Shown one piece after another: positions 45,981 through 57,570 of a DNA stretch of 64,000 nucleotides. The stretch's first letter is position 1, and each line of letters begins with the position of its first letter. Below the pieces are notes generated by a model. The model ran no database searches. It saw only the letters and a program-made list of their open reading frames with translations, and was not told where the DNA came from. The stretch is from Bicyclus anynana (taxonomy: Eukaryota > Arthropoda > Insecta > Lepidoptera > Nymphalidae), in the NCBI RefSeq assembly GCF_947172395.1, contig NC_069105.1, positions 8,515,971 through 8,579,970 of the forward strand, given 5' to 3'. A program made the translations under genes and the position numbers.

Positions 45981-46857
45981 TAAATAAAAAAAAAATCCAA
46001 CCGTCTGTGTGGTCAGTATACCGGTAGGTACCTACCTATAGGTAGTGGGTAGTGGGTGAGGGGTATGGTACCTGGAGCCGCTTCACTTATCGCACGGCAC
46101 GAGGGGTCCTTAATGGTCGACATCCTCCGCAATCACTGCACGAGTCTTTGACGCGTGAACGTATTTGTTCCACACATCGGTTCACACTACGTGCTTATTC
46201 TTATGTCCTTGTACAAGATGTGCCCAGCGGATTCTCTCGCGTAGGTATAAAATTTAAAACCTATTCGAAACCCAAGGTCCTGACTCGGCCTGTCACTTTA
46301 GAGAAATTTAGAGAAGTCAATTTAGAGAAATTCTCAAAAGCAGCTGAGACTAACGTAATTGTTGTTACATTCCCAGAGTTGCCAACTTACCCAGCTGCGA
46401 TAACCGGGCAACAAAAATCTGGTCGTACTTGGTCGAAATAAAAAAAGTACGTATATAGGTGAAGGAGAGCTATTTTTTGCTTAAAATTATACTTGCTCTC
46501 GATTTTAATTAACATTTTTGACATGCGTGCTGCAACAACTAAATCCGTACGCCCCCGTCGTAACGTCGCGTTCACAATTTTAGCTGATTGGACAAATATC
46601 ATCCGGTATCAGTTAGCAACCTGAATGCAACAAATCCTAGCAGCCAACGTCATATAACTTATCGTGCATTGTCATCCAAACATAACGTGTATACAAAATT
46701 ACAGCTCAATTTTACTTTAATTAATTTATACTTCAAAATTGAATTCAAAAAATCTACCGTAACATACATACGAGTACATACATTGCTAGTTAAATAAAGG
46801 TTTTTGAAAAAGCAAGTCTTACCTCTTATTTATTTATCCTGTGCTCAGACTAATTAT

Positions 46858-47133
46858 AGAAGGACCTGTATCGCACTCATAGTCACAAACAAAATTGTCT
46901 GTCATTTTCTGAGGAAAATGAGCTTAGCTTTGATATATATCTTATACTAAACTAGAAGTTTTTGTCCGTTTTTACACCATTCAACTACACAAAAAGGTAT
47001 TTTTACGGAGCTCTTTAACCGACGAACACGATTACAACTATGAAACGTCGATTCTATAGAGAGAGCTTTTATAATAGCACTAGATCATTGATCATATACT
47101 TTGACATATAAGTAACATCTAGCGAGGCAGGTC
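46858..47133. mobile_element. Repeat family with AGGACCTG/CAGGTCCT termini, copy 2
   Basis: AGGACCTGTATCGCACTCAT at the left and TAGCGAGGCAGGTCCT at the right give 8-bp inverted ends. Internal blocks match 9427-9712 throughout. Confidence 0.65.
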
Positions 47134-47399
47134 CTATAGAACAGTTGGTCTGTGATCCTGTGTGTCAGAACTCCCCCGTGTGTCGTAGTCCTGCGGAAGA
47201 TTGGCACCTGTCAAGTCCGCCACGCTACGCGCGCACTGTCGCGTTGACTCCTTGCCACTATAGTTGCTTTACTCCTTGCGTATACCACTTTGCGATTGTA
47301 AACTACCACTTGCCTTTTGCTCAAATTGCCTGTAGCCATGTGGTACGCCGATTCTATTTCCACAAACACTAACTTCGAAAATTAACAAAATGTATTAAA

Positions 47400-49227
47400 A
47401 TTACAGATCTGATCGCCAGCTTGATCACGTCGATTTATTTTCAGTAGACAACGCTCGACAGTGTGAAGTGTCGAGCCATACCCTGAGGATTCATTACGGA
47501 GATACCTGTATTGGAGGAGGAATTTTCCATTTTGTACAATTTGTGCCTATAGTGCATACCCTATTTAAAAATCTTGTGCATGCCACACTTTTGGCAGAAA
47601 TTTACAACACCACCAATGTCTCAACTCTGGACTAAGGTCGTCTTGGAAGAAAAAAATCACTATCTTTGACGTATGCTAATAGTTGACAATATATGAAATT
47701 GATATTCTACGTAAAAATGTCATCCGGTGATACTAGTGGATATCAAACAGTAGGTAAATGACATTTTATCAATTGATTTGATGTTAATTTTAATAGGTTG
47801 ATAATAAAGACCAAAATAGTGAATAGACCAGCTGTTCCTTTCGAGATTCTATAAAAATGAAGTCGTGAACATTATCTTGCATACATTGCCCCGACCTTGG
47901 CTCTTAATGTTTAAAAAGAATAAAATGTTCGTTTTTCAAAAAAAGCATCACTCTCGCTTCCATCATTAGTCCCGCTCTGAGACCAGCGTCCGAGCCAATT
48001 GTCTATGATAGGTAAAAACTAAAAAAGCTGTTGAGTAGGTCAGTGCGATGAAATCATAATAAGAGCAATAACTTTAATGTGTTTGAGGGTACAGTTTATC
48101 AATCCTGCAGTTTGCTCAAAATATAAAATACCTACAGCGTTACTTGGAAAACTGCGATGTCTAGATCAAAAGAAAAGAAGTGTTGTTTATTCTGTTAATC
48201 AAGGTTTTCATTTACCCAGTTTAGCAAAAAATCAATTCTTGGTAAATCAACCTTACTTATAAGAGTCCACCGTTAAGAATTTCGTATGTTTATTAATAAG
48301 TATATCGGTTTGACGACCTTGAAGTATGAACGAATACAAATATAATACGCCATGACCTTGAGCCAATCATGAGGACATCTCCATGATTGATTTTGGTCAT
48401 GGCTAGTTACCGCCGTCCGCCATGGACGTATTGCCTGAAAAATATGTATAAAAATTAATTTATAGAATGTCACAGCACTGACCTCTGAAAATCAGTTTTT
48501 TTGTTACATTATAAATTATGAGGATACAACTGAGCTGCATTTTCTTCGGTACTACTATCAGACAATTGTACCTACTCATACTAATGTTGAATGAACATAA
48601 TCTGCGTGTTAAGTATACACTAAAATGTTTCTTTTTCTCTATTTTAAACCTGTCTTAGATCTTTAATACCCACTGTTTCCAACATCATATTATGCCCAAC
48701 TGTACTATTCGTAAACTGTGTTAAAATAGCGTATACTTCTTTCTTTTGTACCACAAATTACATTTCATATATTTTTTTATAATTTGTTATAAAAAGTGAA
48801 GATTTGTTTATAATGAAAGTGAATTTGTCGTCAACGTATTCACGGGTTCGAAAATAAAAGTGAACGTGAAAATAGTCAGGTGAATATGAGGGTACAGTAC
48901 AGTGAGAAGAAATCTTTTCAAAGGCCTTCTTGAAATAATAAGTTATGAATTTATGAAAAAGTTATCTTGTTATTTGGAAAGCGTTATTTAACAAAATAAT
49001 ATAATTGTAACGAGTGTACATGTTTTGTTACGCATCTACCCTCCATTTAGGAATTCTATTTTTTTAATTACTGATTTTACGGTTCTGGGTTCTCATTCTT
49101 TTGAGCGTTTTCCACTGTTACTACGTAGGTAGACAGAAGTATTGTAATTGGCGAGGCCTACCGTTGTAAGCACTTTGTTTATAATCATTGATGTATTCTT
49201 CTACCTCAGAGCAATTAACTGGTACTG
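47400..49227. other. No recognised gene
   Basis: AT-rich. A weak match to the middle of SINE A (CATGGCTAGTTACCGCCGTC) lies at 48398-48436. No exon, promoter or complete element is seen. Confidence 0.35.
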
Positions 49228-49440
49228 GACCACACCCAAATTCACAAACAAAATTGTCTGCCGTTTTTTAGGGAAACGAGGTAAACTCACACTCAAAATA
49301 TTTAACGCCAATATTTTGTGTCCTTACTTACACACGAGTAAAAATTTAAATCGTAAAACACACGCGTGTAATTTTAATACATTAAATCATGATCATACAC
49401 TTTTGACAGAGGGTTAACGTCTAGCGAGGCAGGTCCTAAG
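49228..49440. mobile_element. Repeat family with GCGAGGCAGGTCCT end, copy 3
   Basis: CACACCCAAATTCACAAACA AAATTGTCTGCCGTTTT at the left and AACGTCTAGCGAGGCAGGTC at the right. The middle differs from the other two copies, suggesting replacement or deletion. Confidence 0.58.
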
Positions 49441-49815
49441 GTAATTGGTCTGAGCGTTGTAAGGACGTTGGTAAGAACCATCTTTGTATGGTTCTACTAA
49501 CTAACAACCAAAAAAAAAAAAACTGAAGCAAACGAAACCAAAAGCAGAAACTAGTTTAACAATATTAGTGTGATCTCACAAAGACTCCAAAGGTCCATAT
49601 TTAACAACCATTAAAATAATAACCTCAATTAAATAATTACCACCAAAACAAAAATGTAACCTCGGGAACACGCGTCACTAATGCATCCACTTTTTACCCC
49701 TACCGACTCTTTTAAACTATGACGAGCTGTTTACCCTTCAGCTAGGGTTGCCACACTCTACACGAATATTAAAGATTTACTATAGAAAATTAACATGGAA
49801 TAGAATATTATAGAA

Positions 49816-50005
49816 GAGCCGTGATAGCCCTGTGGATATGACCTCTGCCTTCCATTCCGGAGGGTGTGAGTTCGAATCCGGTCCGGGGCATGCACCTCCA
49901 ACTTTTCAGTTGTGTACATTTTAAGAAATCAAATGTCACGTGTCTCAAACGGTGAAGGAAAAACATTGTGAGGAAACTAGAGAGTATTCTTAATTCTCTT
50001 CGTGT
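49816..50005 (+). mobile_element. SINE family B, 3'-truncated
   Basis: AGCCGTGATAGCCCTGTGGA head, box B GAGTTCGAATCCGG, and a body to TATTCTTAATTCTCTTCGTGT, then unrelated sequence. Confidence 0.78.
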
Positions 50006-50459
50006 CTTATAGAATGACTTCTTTGTATGTCTATCCTTTAGTCATGTAGTCACTTTTCATAAACTTTAATAATTTATTTACTTAAGTATGTTATCGCCGC
50101 GATGCAACGACTTGCGGTACGGGCGGCTTCGGTGTGCTCGTGGCGTTCAAGCCGTCCATATCTCTTGTTGTGTAATTCTTTATGGGTTACTTGGAATAGG
50201 CGGGGAGAGTGACTTGAGTGGAAAAGGGGAGTGTTTGTTAACAGTCAAAGGTACCTTTAACACTACACACAACGTTCACAAGTGCGTGACTTCACTCAAG
50301 GTCATTTTCTGCCATTCTAGGGTCTTATTTTGGTTACAGTTTGATTTGTTAATTAAGTTGTCCTGACAAATGTTGTGACATACACCTTTGTTCGACATTA
50401 GTTTTCTTATTTTTGTAATTTTTTCTGAGTCTGCTAAAAACAAAAAAGTAATGATAGAT

Positions 50460-50998
50460 ATTCTGAAGTTGATTAAAGCCATCAACTTGTAAGGCTCGCA
50501 CCCCGAGTCATGCGAGCATGCCCAGGTCACCCTTATAGAATGACTTCTTTGTATGTTTATCCGTTAGTCATCTAGTACTTCACTCACTTTTACATCACTT
50601 TTAATAAACTTTTATAATTTATTTACTTAAGTAATGTTAAATATTTATTGTACGGTACCCTGCGCGAGTCTCACACACACTTGCCCGTATTTCTTTAAAA
50701 AAAAAGAGGTCGTCAATAACGCGTCTATTCTCAAGTTGATTAAAGCCATCAACTTGTACGGCTCGTACCCTCACTGTGCGAATATCCCCTTAAAGAATAA
50801 CTTATTTAAATTTTAATTTAAAATTATTAGTATTTGTACGGTACCCTGGTCCCTGCGTGAGTCTCACACGCACTTGCCCGTATTTTTTTAAAAAAAGAGG
50901 TCGTCAATAACGCGTCTATTCTCAAGTTGATTAAAGCCATCAACTTGTATGGCTCGCACCCCGAGTTGTGCGAGCATCCCCAGGTCACGGATTACCCG
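50460..50998. repeat. Local tandem repeat of about 190-bp units
   Basis: GTTGATTAAAGCCATCAACT TGTA recurs at 50469, 50732 and 50928. GTACGGTACCCT...GCGTGAGTCTCACAC...CACTTGCCCGTATTT recurs at 50650 and 50838. An outer duplication repeats GAATGACTTCTTTGTATGT at 50013 and 50540. The GCGAGTCTCAC...CTTGCCCG block resembles a common lepidopteran repeat end. Confidence 0.75.
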
Positions 50999-51268
50999 GC
51001 GATTTGGCATGGACAAAGCCACATTCCTACACAAGTATCCCATAAGTTGATTGCCTGCCTTCACGGACACGCTTTGCTATACTTTTAATTGGACACACAT
51101 CCTCGGAGCTTGGATATTTTTAATGTGCCGAATATAAAAAACTGAATCCAACATGTTATAGTATAATCGATTAATGATCGAACGTGATTCGATACGCGAT
51201 TTTTGTGATTCAGAAAACTAAATAGACTTATCCACTACGTCTCTATCTATATATGTATTAAAACTCTT

Positions 51269-51337
51269 TGATGATGATTATGATGAATCATAAAAATTCA
51301 TTAAGTGAATTTTTATGATTCATCATAATCATCATCA
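51269..51337. repeat. Perfect 32-bp inverted repeat at an RTE tail
   Basis: 51269-51300 is the exact complement of 51306-51337 around the loop TTAAG. The right arm is the inverted TGATGATGATT end of the RTE fragment beginning near 51318. Confidence 0.9.
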
Positions 51338-51405
51338 TCAGCCGATAAACGTCCACTGCTGAACATTAGCCTCTTGCATTGACTTCCAAAGACTCGAGCC
51401 GTCAA
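51318..51405 (-). pseudogene. Very short RTE 3' end, minus strand
   Basis: About 80 bp matching the last part of the other RTE copies: the inverted ATCATCATCA tail followed by the GCCGATAAACGTCCACTGCT block. Its tail is half of a 32-bp perfect inverted repeat (51269-51337). Confidence 0.65.
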
Positions 51406-51701
51406 TGAATTTTAATAATTATAAATAAATATTTTTTTTTATAATAACTTTAAGTTAGGTAAGTTACTAGTAATTTAAATAGTATTGTATTTAGTTCGTG
51501 TTGTGTATAATGATGATAATGAATGAATGAAGGTAAAAAAATAGGCTGACAAACTTACAGCCTACATAAAATGAAAATAAAGTAGTCTGCTACTGCAGAC
51601 TTTTAGTAACTTCCGTAAAGTAACAAAGCTATAAAATGTCTTATCTACTTGTGTCTCTGTTCACGCCATCCGCCTTTTCCGTAAATCAGTAGCGTAAACC
51701 G

Positions 51702-52118
51702 TCATTCGCACGAGAGTGTTTTTAACGGACATTAAAAAGCGTTTAAATACAACAAATGCATTCCCAATTATATTTGCACACGACAGCGTATTTAAAACGC
51801 GACGCTTTTTTTCGAGCAGTGCTGCATTTTCAATTTTGGGCGTTGGAAATAGACCTTCATTTAACTTCATACTATAGTCTAACAAGTTGATAACACTCCC
51901 ATGATATGCGGGCGACGGGCGGAAAGACTGCGCGGGTGTGAAATCGTACGTGCGGAGAAGTGACGTGCATCAGTCGTGGGGTTTTCATTTATCGCTACAC
52001 GCCCACCGCTCCGCGCTCATCATCGGGAGTGTTATGAACGAAGTTGCCAAATATTTGAATTATTTTTTTTTTAAACGTCCGTTTTAGACGTCCGTTAAAA
52101 GAACTCTCGTGCGAATGA
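51702..52118. mobile_element. MITE-like element with CATTCGCACGAGAG termini
   Basis: TCATTCGCACGAGAGTG at the left is matched inverted by ACTCTCGTGCGAATGAGG at the right, with AACGGAC repeats inside both ends. It contains CGGGAGTGTTATGAACGAAG TTGCCAA, also present at 6127-6150. Confidence 0.65.
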
Positions 52119-52426
52119 GGGCTAAGTAATAGTTTGTATACTGTCGCCTTGACAACAAGCACTGTTGGTGACAATGTGCGGGCGAACATGTTAGACGACC
52201 TAGAAAATGTCGTTATCTGTAAGTTCATCTTCACATAACACACGTAATAATTACACAACGTCTGTTACCGCCTTTATGTAATAGTCCCTTCCCAGTTTCT
52301 CATACAGTGATCGTTGATTTAATTAAGGAATTTTCTTGTTAGTTTTTGTATTACCGATTAGTTAAGTTTCGAACGCGATCTCATTGTAATAACTGATGTT
52401 AAAGTAATAGTACTCGTATAAGTTAC

Positions 52427-52605
52427 TAGCTTACGCAGCGCGGTTTCACCCGTGTGGTTCGCGTTCCCGTAGGAAGACTGGGATAATATATAGCCTATAG
52501 CCTTCCTCGGTAAATGGGGTATCTATCCCTGAAAGAATTTTTCAAATCGGAGCAGTTCCTGAGATTAGCGCGGTCAACAAAACAAACAAATTCTTTTGAA
52601 ATTTG
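52427..52605 (-). mobile_element. Helitron-like element, minus strand
   Basis: ACTAGCTTACGCAGCGCGGT, GTTCCCGTAGGAAGACTGGG and AACAAACAAATTCTTTTG; the 5' end is eroded. Confidence 0.62.
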
Positions 52606-52965
52606 TTTTTATACATAGCTTGAGCTACTGGGAACGTAATGGTAAGATGACACGTTTTAGAGCTATTGCACATATGTATATATGCACATTCGAATTTAAT
52701 TTCACAATATTATATTCAAGATCAACAATCCTGAATAACTAATTGCTATTTAAATTTATATGACTCTGCCGAGAGTGTTCAGTAATATATACCTAATTGT
52801 TGTTTTTATTAAAACTTGTGTGACTTAAAGTGACTTAAGGTTACCATAGCGATGCCTTAACTTGTTTTTTTCAAGTGAATTAACTACTTGTAACAGTACG
52901 TAAATAAATAAATAAATAAAATAAACAGTACGTAACATCAAGTAAAAATTAATAATACAGTAAGA

Positions 52966-53030
52966 AACTTAGCTAACTTAGCCTAATAGTTGTACAAATC
53001 ATGCATACATTGAATGTTAGTAAGAATACA
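52966..53030 (-). pseudogene. LINE C-terminal/3' fragment (ETLGPW family), copy 3
   Basis: About 65 bp repeating the AGCTAACT...CCTAATA...ACAAATCATGC end seen at 53229-53262. It lies only 190 bp from the larger copy in the same orientation, so it may be a local duplication rather than an independent insertion. Confidence 0.5.
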
Positions 53031-53212
53031 ATTATTTTTTGAAGATTAATTGACCGCTGTTTTAATCAGCATTTCAGTAAACGAGCTTTAAACCTTATCT
53101 TTTAAACAACCTGGGAAATTAAAACACACTGTGCTTAAAGGCTTCCTGAAAACTTAAATCTTGAACTTAAATTTAAGATTTCACTAAGTTTTTTTCTTTA
53201 ATTGAGAAAGAA

Positions 53213-53640
53213 TACAATATGGAACTTAAGCTAACTAATCCTAATAACTATACAAATCATGCCCACGTGGAATGGTGGCAAGAATACTGGCTACATTTCC
53301 GCGCTGGACAGCCAGGCTGATCCTTTGCGAAAAAAAATGAGCCAGCCCTTCTGTCACCAGTCGAGGCAAATAGCCCCGGTGAAATGATTCGGTAAAATTT
53401 TTTGGTACTGCGACTTCATGGCCCAAGGGTCTCCACTGCAAAAGGTACAAATATGTAACTCTCTGTTAGAGAGAGGCATACTTGAGCTACTTACCGGGTT
53501 CAGCTTTTTCTGCTGCGGCTCCCGGTCTTGATTCTGTCTCGATGATGTGACACCAGGGAACCAGCGTCAATCCATCAGGTCTCTTGCCATCATCCCGACT
53601 TATTCCTGACGGCTCGATTAGCGCAGTATTTATGGTGGCA
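53213..53640 (-). pseudogene. LINE C-terminal domain fragment (ETLGPW family), copy 2
   Basis: On the minus strand the frame runs ALATINTALIEPSGISRDDG, KRPDGLTLVPWCHIIETES, RPGAAAEKAEPGK and then, after disruptions, AHFFSQRISLAVQRGNVAS. It extends further upstream than the 6.6-kb copy. VPW joins directly to ETESRPG where intact relatives have a longer segment, so an internal deletion is likely. Confidence 0.65.
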
Positions 53641-53901
53641 AGAGCCCTTTTTATTATATTTAAGATTAAGTTACAGTTAAAAATAACTGACTTAAAAATC
53701 GGAAACGCGCATCCGTTAGCCAGGTGTCGGATCAGTGGTTTTTGTTTTAACTGTAAGCTTGAAAATGTGTTTTAGATCACTCATCGCTCAATCTGTGGCT
53801 TGAAATGGCGGCTTTAGTATGGTTTTAGGATGTAGGGAAAAAATGTCGTGCGCGAGCACATATGGCAACACTTTTTTTTATTTAATTTATCCAAGCTTTG
53901 A

Positions 53902-53990
53902 CGGCCTCCGTGGCGCAGTGGAATGGTGGATTTACAAAACGGAGGTCGTGGGTTCGATCCCCGGCTGGTCCAATTGAGGTTTTCTTAATA
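53902..53990 (+). mobile_element. SINE family A head, interrupted by another element
   Basis: Head GGCCTCCGTGGCGCAGTGG through GAGGTTTTCTTAAT, broken by the insertion at 53991. The next SINE bases, ATTGGTCCAGGTCTAGCT, resume at 54534-54551, where a Helitron-like end cuts the SINE off again. Confidence 0.8.
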
Positions 53991-54532
53991 GGGATGATGA
54001 CACTTTTTAACCGACTTCCAAAAAGGAGGAGGTTCTACGTTCGGCTGTATGTATGTTTTTTTAAATTGTATATAAATTAAGAGTATGCTAATAGTAAAGC
54101 AATTTTGTAAAAGTAATAGGGTATCTGCGATCATTACTTTCGGGGCTATAGGGATTTAAAGGGTCAGATTTGCGGCGCTGCCGCGGATCCCAGAAAAATG
54201 CCCCATACAAAATGGTACAAACTTATGACGTCGTAGGCAATTAATGATAATGATTTGTATGGGCGTTTAAACAAAATTACTAATAACTTTGTTATTTTTG
54301 CGTTTATATTTATAGTTCATGTATTAAAAAATGTCACATTTAATGTAAGGAAGCTAAAACTGTAGGTATGAATTTTCATTTAATTGCGATAAAATATTTT
54401 TAGTGGATTTTGAAATTTTATAATCTTATTTATTTTGCAAATATCCAGTCAATCTTAAAAATTAGTTAACATTCACCTTATTTACCCAAATGCATCATAA
54501 AAATCAATATATTCAAACCTAGTCATCATCCC
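53991..54532. mobile_element. Nonautonomous DNA element with 11-bp perfect TIRs inside a SINE
   Basis: Termini GGGATGATGAC (53991-54001) and GTCATCATCCC (54522-54532) are exact inverted repeats. The SINE sequence on either side joins (CTTAAT / ATTGG) with AT as the likely 2-bp duplication and one extra base at each end. The interior holds TTTTTAACCGACTTCCAAAA and no coding frame. Confidence 0.7.
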
Positions 54533-54836
54533 CATTGGTCCAGGTCTAGCTATTCCCATAGGAACTGGAACTAAGCGAGTAAAACCGCGGGGCACCAGCT
54601 ATTTTATTATATGGTCATTCATAAATCATGATATACCAGAATATGATATAAACAATCAATGATATCAGTCAGTAACAGCCACTCAGCGTTATTGTTTAGC
54701 TTACGTGCAGTTTTGTCGTTTGTTATGTCTTCATCCAAAAATGGCTACTCAACATTGTCATATGTTATGATAGATTGATCTATTTATAACCAACGATTAC
54801 GGTGGGTCTTCATTCAATTTAATATTTTATGTATTA

Positions 54837-55042
54837 CTAGCTGACTCCGCGCGGTTTCACCCGCGTGGTTCCCGTTCCGTAAGAATACAGGGATAACATA
54901 TAGCCTATAACCTTCCTCGATAAATAGCCTATCTAACACTGAAAGAATTTTTCAAATCGGACCTTTAGTTGTAGTTCCTGATTTTAGCGCGTTCAATCAA
55001 ACAAACAAACTCTTCAGCTTTATAATATTAGTATAGATATGT
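54837..55042 (-). mobile_element. Helitron-like element, minus strand, complete
   Basis: ACTAGCTGACTCCGCGCGGT to TTTATAATATTAGTATAGAT, the same subtype as 37095-37292. Confidence 0.68.
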
Positions 55043-55769
55043 ATAAAGATATTGTAGGTACATAAAATAAATTGTGAAATTCAGTCTTTCACAAATCCCG
55101 CAGGAAAAGAAAAATCTATCTGTAGGATAAAAGAAGAAAAGAAAGAAAGAAAATAAATTAATTCAGATTTAAAAGTTACAAACAGTATCCCACCCTAAAG
55201 ACAGCATGTCTGTCTGTAACCCTTAAAAAGAAAGGGTGTACAGCTCAGCATATGCCGTGTACTATATACAAGCATATAATACACGACGCTGATTTTCAGC
55301 TGAGACCCGTTACTTCTTCTAGTGAAAGTCTCATTAAAATCGGTTCAGCCAGTCCAGAGATTAGTCTGGACGTACAGATAGACAAGATAAAAATACATCT
55401 ATACTAATATTATAAAGCTAGATAAGTTCCTTATTTCTATACTTATATAATATATAAATTCAATAAAATACAAAGTCCGCCGAAAATCAAACCTTCTTAG
55501 TAACTATTGGTTCAACATCCCTATTTATATCTAAAAACACAGAAACCGTTAGTAACTTTGTGACCTATTTACACCGGAAGTCGGTGCAGAGTTTGCGGTG
55601 GACAAAAACGTGTTTCCGTTCACTAGCAGATGTTTTGTGTTGCACTGGTGTAAAAAATATTACTTTCTCCACAGGTGCAGAAAATATTAGGATTTATGTT
55701 TATATTACCGTTAAGTTAATATAATCTTCCTGTCTCTTTGGTCCAGTACGTATATGATTGCGCTCTATG

Positions 55770-56018
55770 AAATTCTTACAAGACCCAGTTCCTGGATTCG
55801 ATCCCTGGCTGGGCCGATTAGGTTTACTTAATTGGTCCAGGTCTGGCTGGTGGGAGGCTTCGGCTGTGGCTAGTTACCAACCTACCGGCAAAGACGACTG
55901 TGGTGTTTTCATCCTACTCCTAAGTCCTAACGAGTTTGCCCGATTCCACCATAGATGGCATCATAACGTACCATCAGGTGTGATTGTAGTCAAAGGCTAG
56001 CTTGTAAAGAATAAAAAA
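55770..56018 (+). mobile_element. SINE family A, diverged, head damaged
   Basis: TCTTACAAGACCCAGTTCCT, box B GATTCGATCCC, GGTCCAGGTCTGGCTGGTGG and a tail to GTAAAGAATAAAAAAGG. Box A is not recognisable. Confidence 0.78.
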
Positions 56019-56164
56019 GGGGAGGGGATATGGAGCTTTGACCCACCACGCTTTACGTGCTCTCCTGCATGAAAGTAAAACGTCACTAGCTTGTCAACTC
56101 CAGGCTTCACCTAAAAATATGCGGGAAAACTCAATAAAGCTTATCCCAACCTGCAGGCTAATTC

Positions 56165-56468
56165 GTCGTCATCAACCCATATTCGGCTCACTGCTGAGCT
56201 CGAGTCTCCTCTCAGAATGAGAAGGGTTAGTCCAGTAGTCCACCACGCTGGCACAATGCGTATTGGCAGACTTCACACACGCAGAGAATTAAGATAATTC
56301 ACTGGTATGCAGGTTTCCTCACGATGTTTTCCTTCACCGATTGACACACGTGATATTTAATTTCTTAAAATGCACACAACTGAAAAGTTGGAGGTGCATG
56401 CCCCGGACCGGATTCGAACCCACACCCTGCGGAATCGAAGGCAGAGGTCATATTCACTGGGCTATCAC
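56165..56468 (-). mobile_element. SINE family B with target duplication, minus strand
   Basis: Full-length; flanks GGCTAATTC at 56156-56164 and 56469-56477. Part of the duplication (GGCT) could belong to the SINE head, so the true duplication is 5-9 bp. Confidence 0.83.
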
Positions 56469-56482
56469 GGCTAATTCACTAA

Positions 56483-56607
56483 AGTGTTTTTCAGATAGCA
56501 TGGGCACGGTGACAGTTGCCTTATGACATTCATAATATGTACTATTATCGTGAATCGCGGCAAGCTTTTAAGAGTGAAACGAACTGTCACCCTATCTGAA
56601 AAACACT
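56483..56607. mobile_element. MITE with 16-bp perfect TIRs
   Basis: AGTGTTTTTCAGATAG at the left and its exact complement at 56592-56607. A second member of the family is at 21200-21343. Confidence 0.75.
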
Positions 56608-56969
56608 ATAACTTTGACGTACTCGTATGTTGACATTTACGAAATTGATATTCTATGTAACAAATGTCTTCCGGTGCCTCCTGACAATTTTTCGTGAATA
56701 TTAAGTGTGTAGATAACATTTCTCAGTTTATTTGATCTTTATTTTAATATGTTGTTAAATTAATAACACTGGAACTTAAACCCAAGACTGCACTATCCGA
56801 AGTCTATGCGGTTAACCATTGTCACCAACCAACAAGACAACATTAACCTGTTATCTAATACAATATATTTTACGATTGCATCAATCTCATACAGACTTTC
56901 CTTAGTCCTAATAACCGATGCCATGGGTAAATTTAATTTTTTTAAATTAAAAATAAAATTAATCAAACC

Positions 56970-57205
56970 GAAATTCATTTATTTCAGGTAGATTGCAAGC
57001 ACTTTCGAAACGTCAAGTTTGACGATTTGCAAAGACTCTACCGGTAGCGGTTCGAAAGGCAAGCTTGGCGGGTATAAAATAATAATAAACGAAAGTTTAA
57101 AGTATAGAAAACAATATTTTACCGCTTAATAGCATTCAATTAACATTTTTATAACAAGACAAACCTTCAAACTCATCAATAATGGTGTAGTTTTTCTTCA
57201 TTTAG
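56970..57205 (-). pseudogene. LINE 3' end (TTTATTTCAAGTA family)
   Basis: Starts with ATTCATTTATTTCAGGTAG, keeps the ACTCTACCGG...GGTTCG...AAGGCAAG block and, near 57160-57200, the complement of a TIIDEFEG-like coding end. It lies just upstream of the dacapo promoter-like region. Confidence 0.6.
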
Positions 57206-57364
57206 ACAAATATATATGGAAAAGAGCCCATTTCTAAATATATCGCGAATAACTTCAAAATCGCATCCAAAGCAGCGAATTCTTTAAATAGTCGACATTT
57301 GAACACCTACACATACGCTCTTGAATATGTTTACCGAAATACAAGTAAACAAGAATAAAGCTGA

Positions 57365-57515
57365 ACGCGCCAAACACAATTTTCCGTAACAAAACTCGAG
57401 CGCACCGGAAAGTCGCATTTATTTCCCGCCATCCGGCTCCTCGACCAACCGAAATTTGGCGCCTAAAATCCTCGAGCCAATGAATACAATGGCCGCCCTT
57501 TTCAACCAATCAGCG
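57365..57515 (+). promoter_or_regulatory. E2F/CCAAT-rich promoter region, probably of dacapo
   Basis: Three exact E2F octamers occur within 96 bp: GCGCCAAA at 57367-57374, TTTCCCGC at 57422-57429 and TTTGGCGC at 57455-57462. CCAAT boxes follow at 57477-57481 and 57506-57510, 29 bp apart, a layout common in NF-Y-dependent cell-cycle promoters. The stretch is GC-rich against very AT-rich surroundings. It precedes a consensus splice donor at 57635 and lies 2.1 kb upstream of the dacapo coding exon on the same strand. It could instead, or also, drive a leftward gene outside the window. Confidence 0.6.
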
Positions 57516-57570
57516 CGAAGCCCGCGCTCTCGCCATCGCGTCTTTGTCATATCTCGAAAATTAGTACGCC

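Noticed and set aside
50460..50998. CRISPR-like array
   Set aside because: Units are about 190 bp with variable spacing and no short repeat/spacer alternation, and the genome is eukaryotic.
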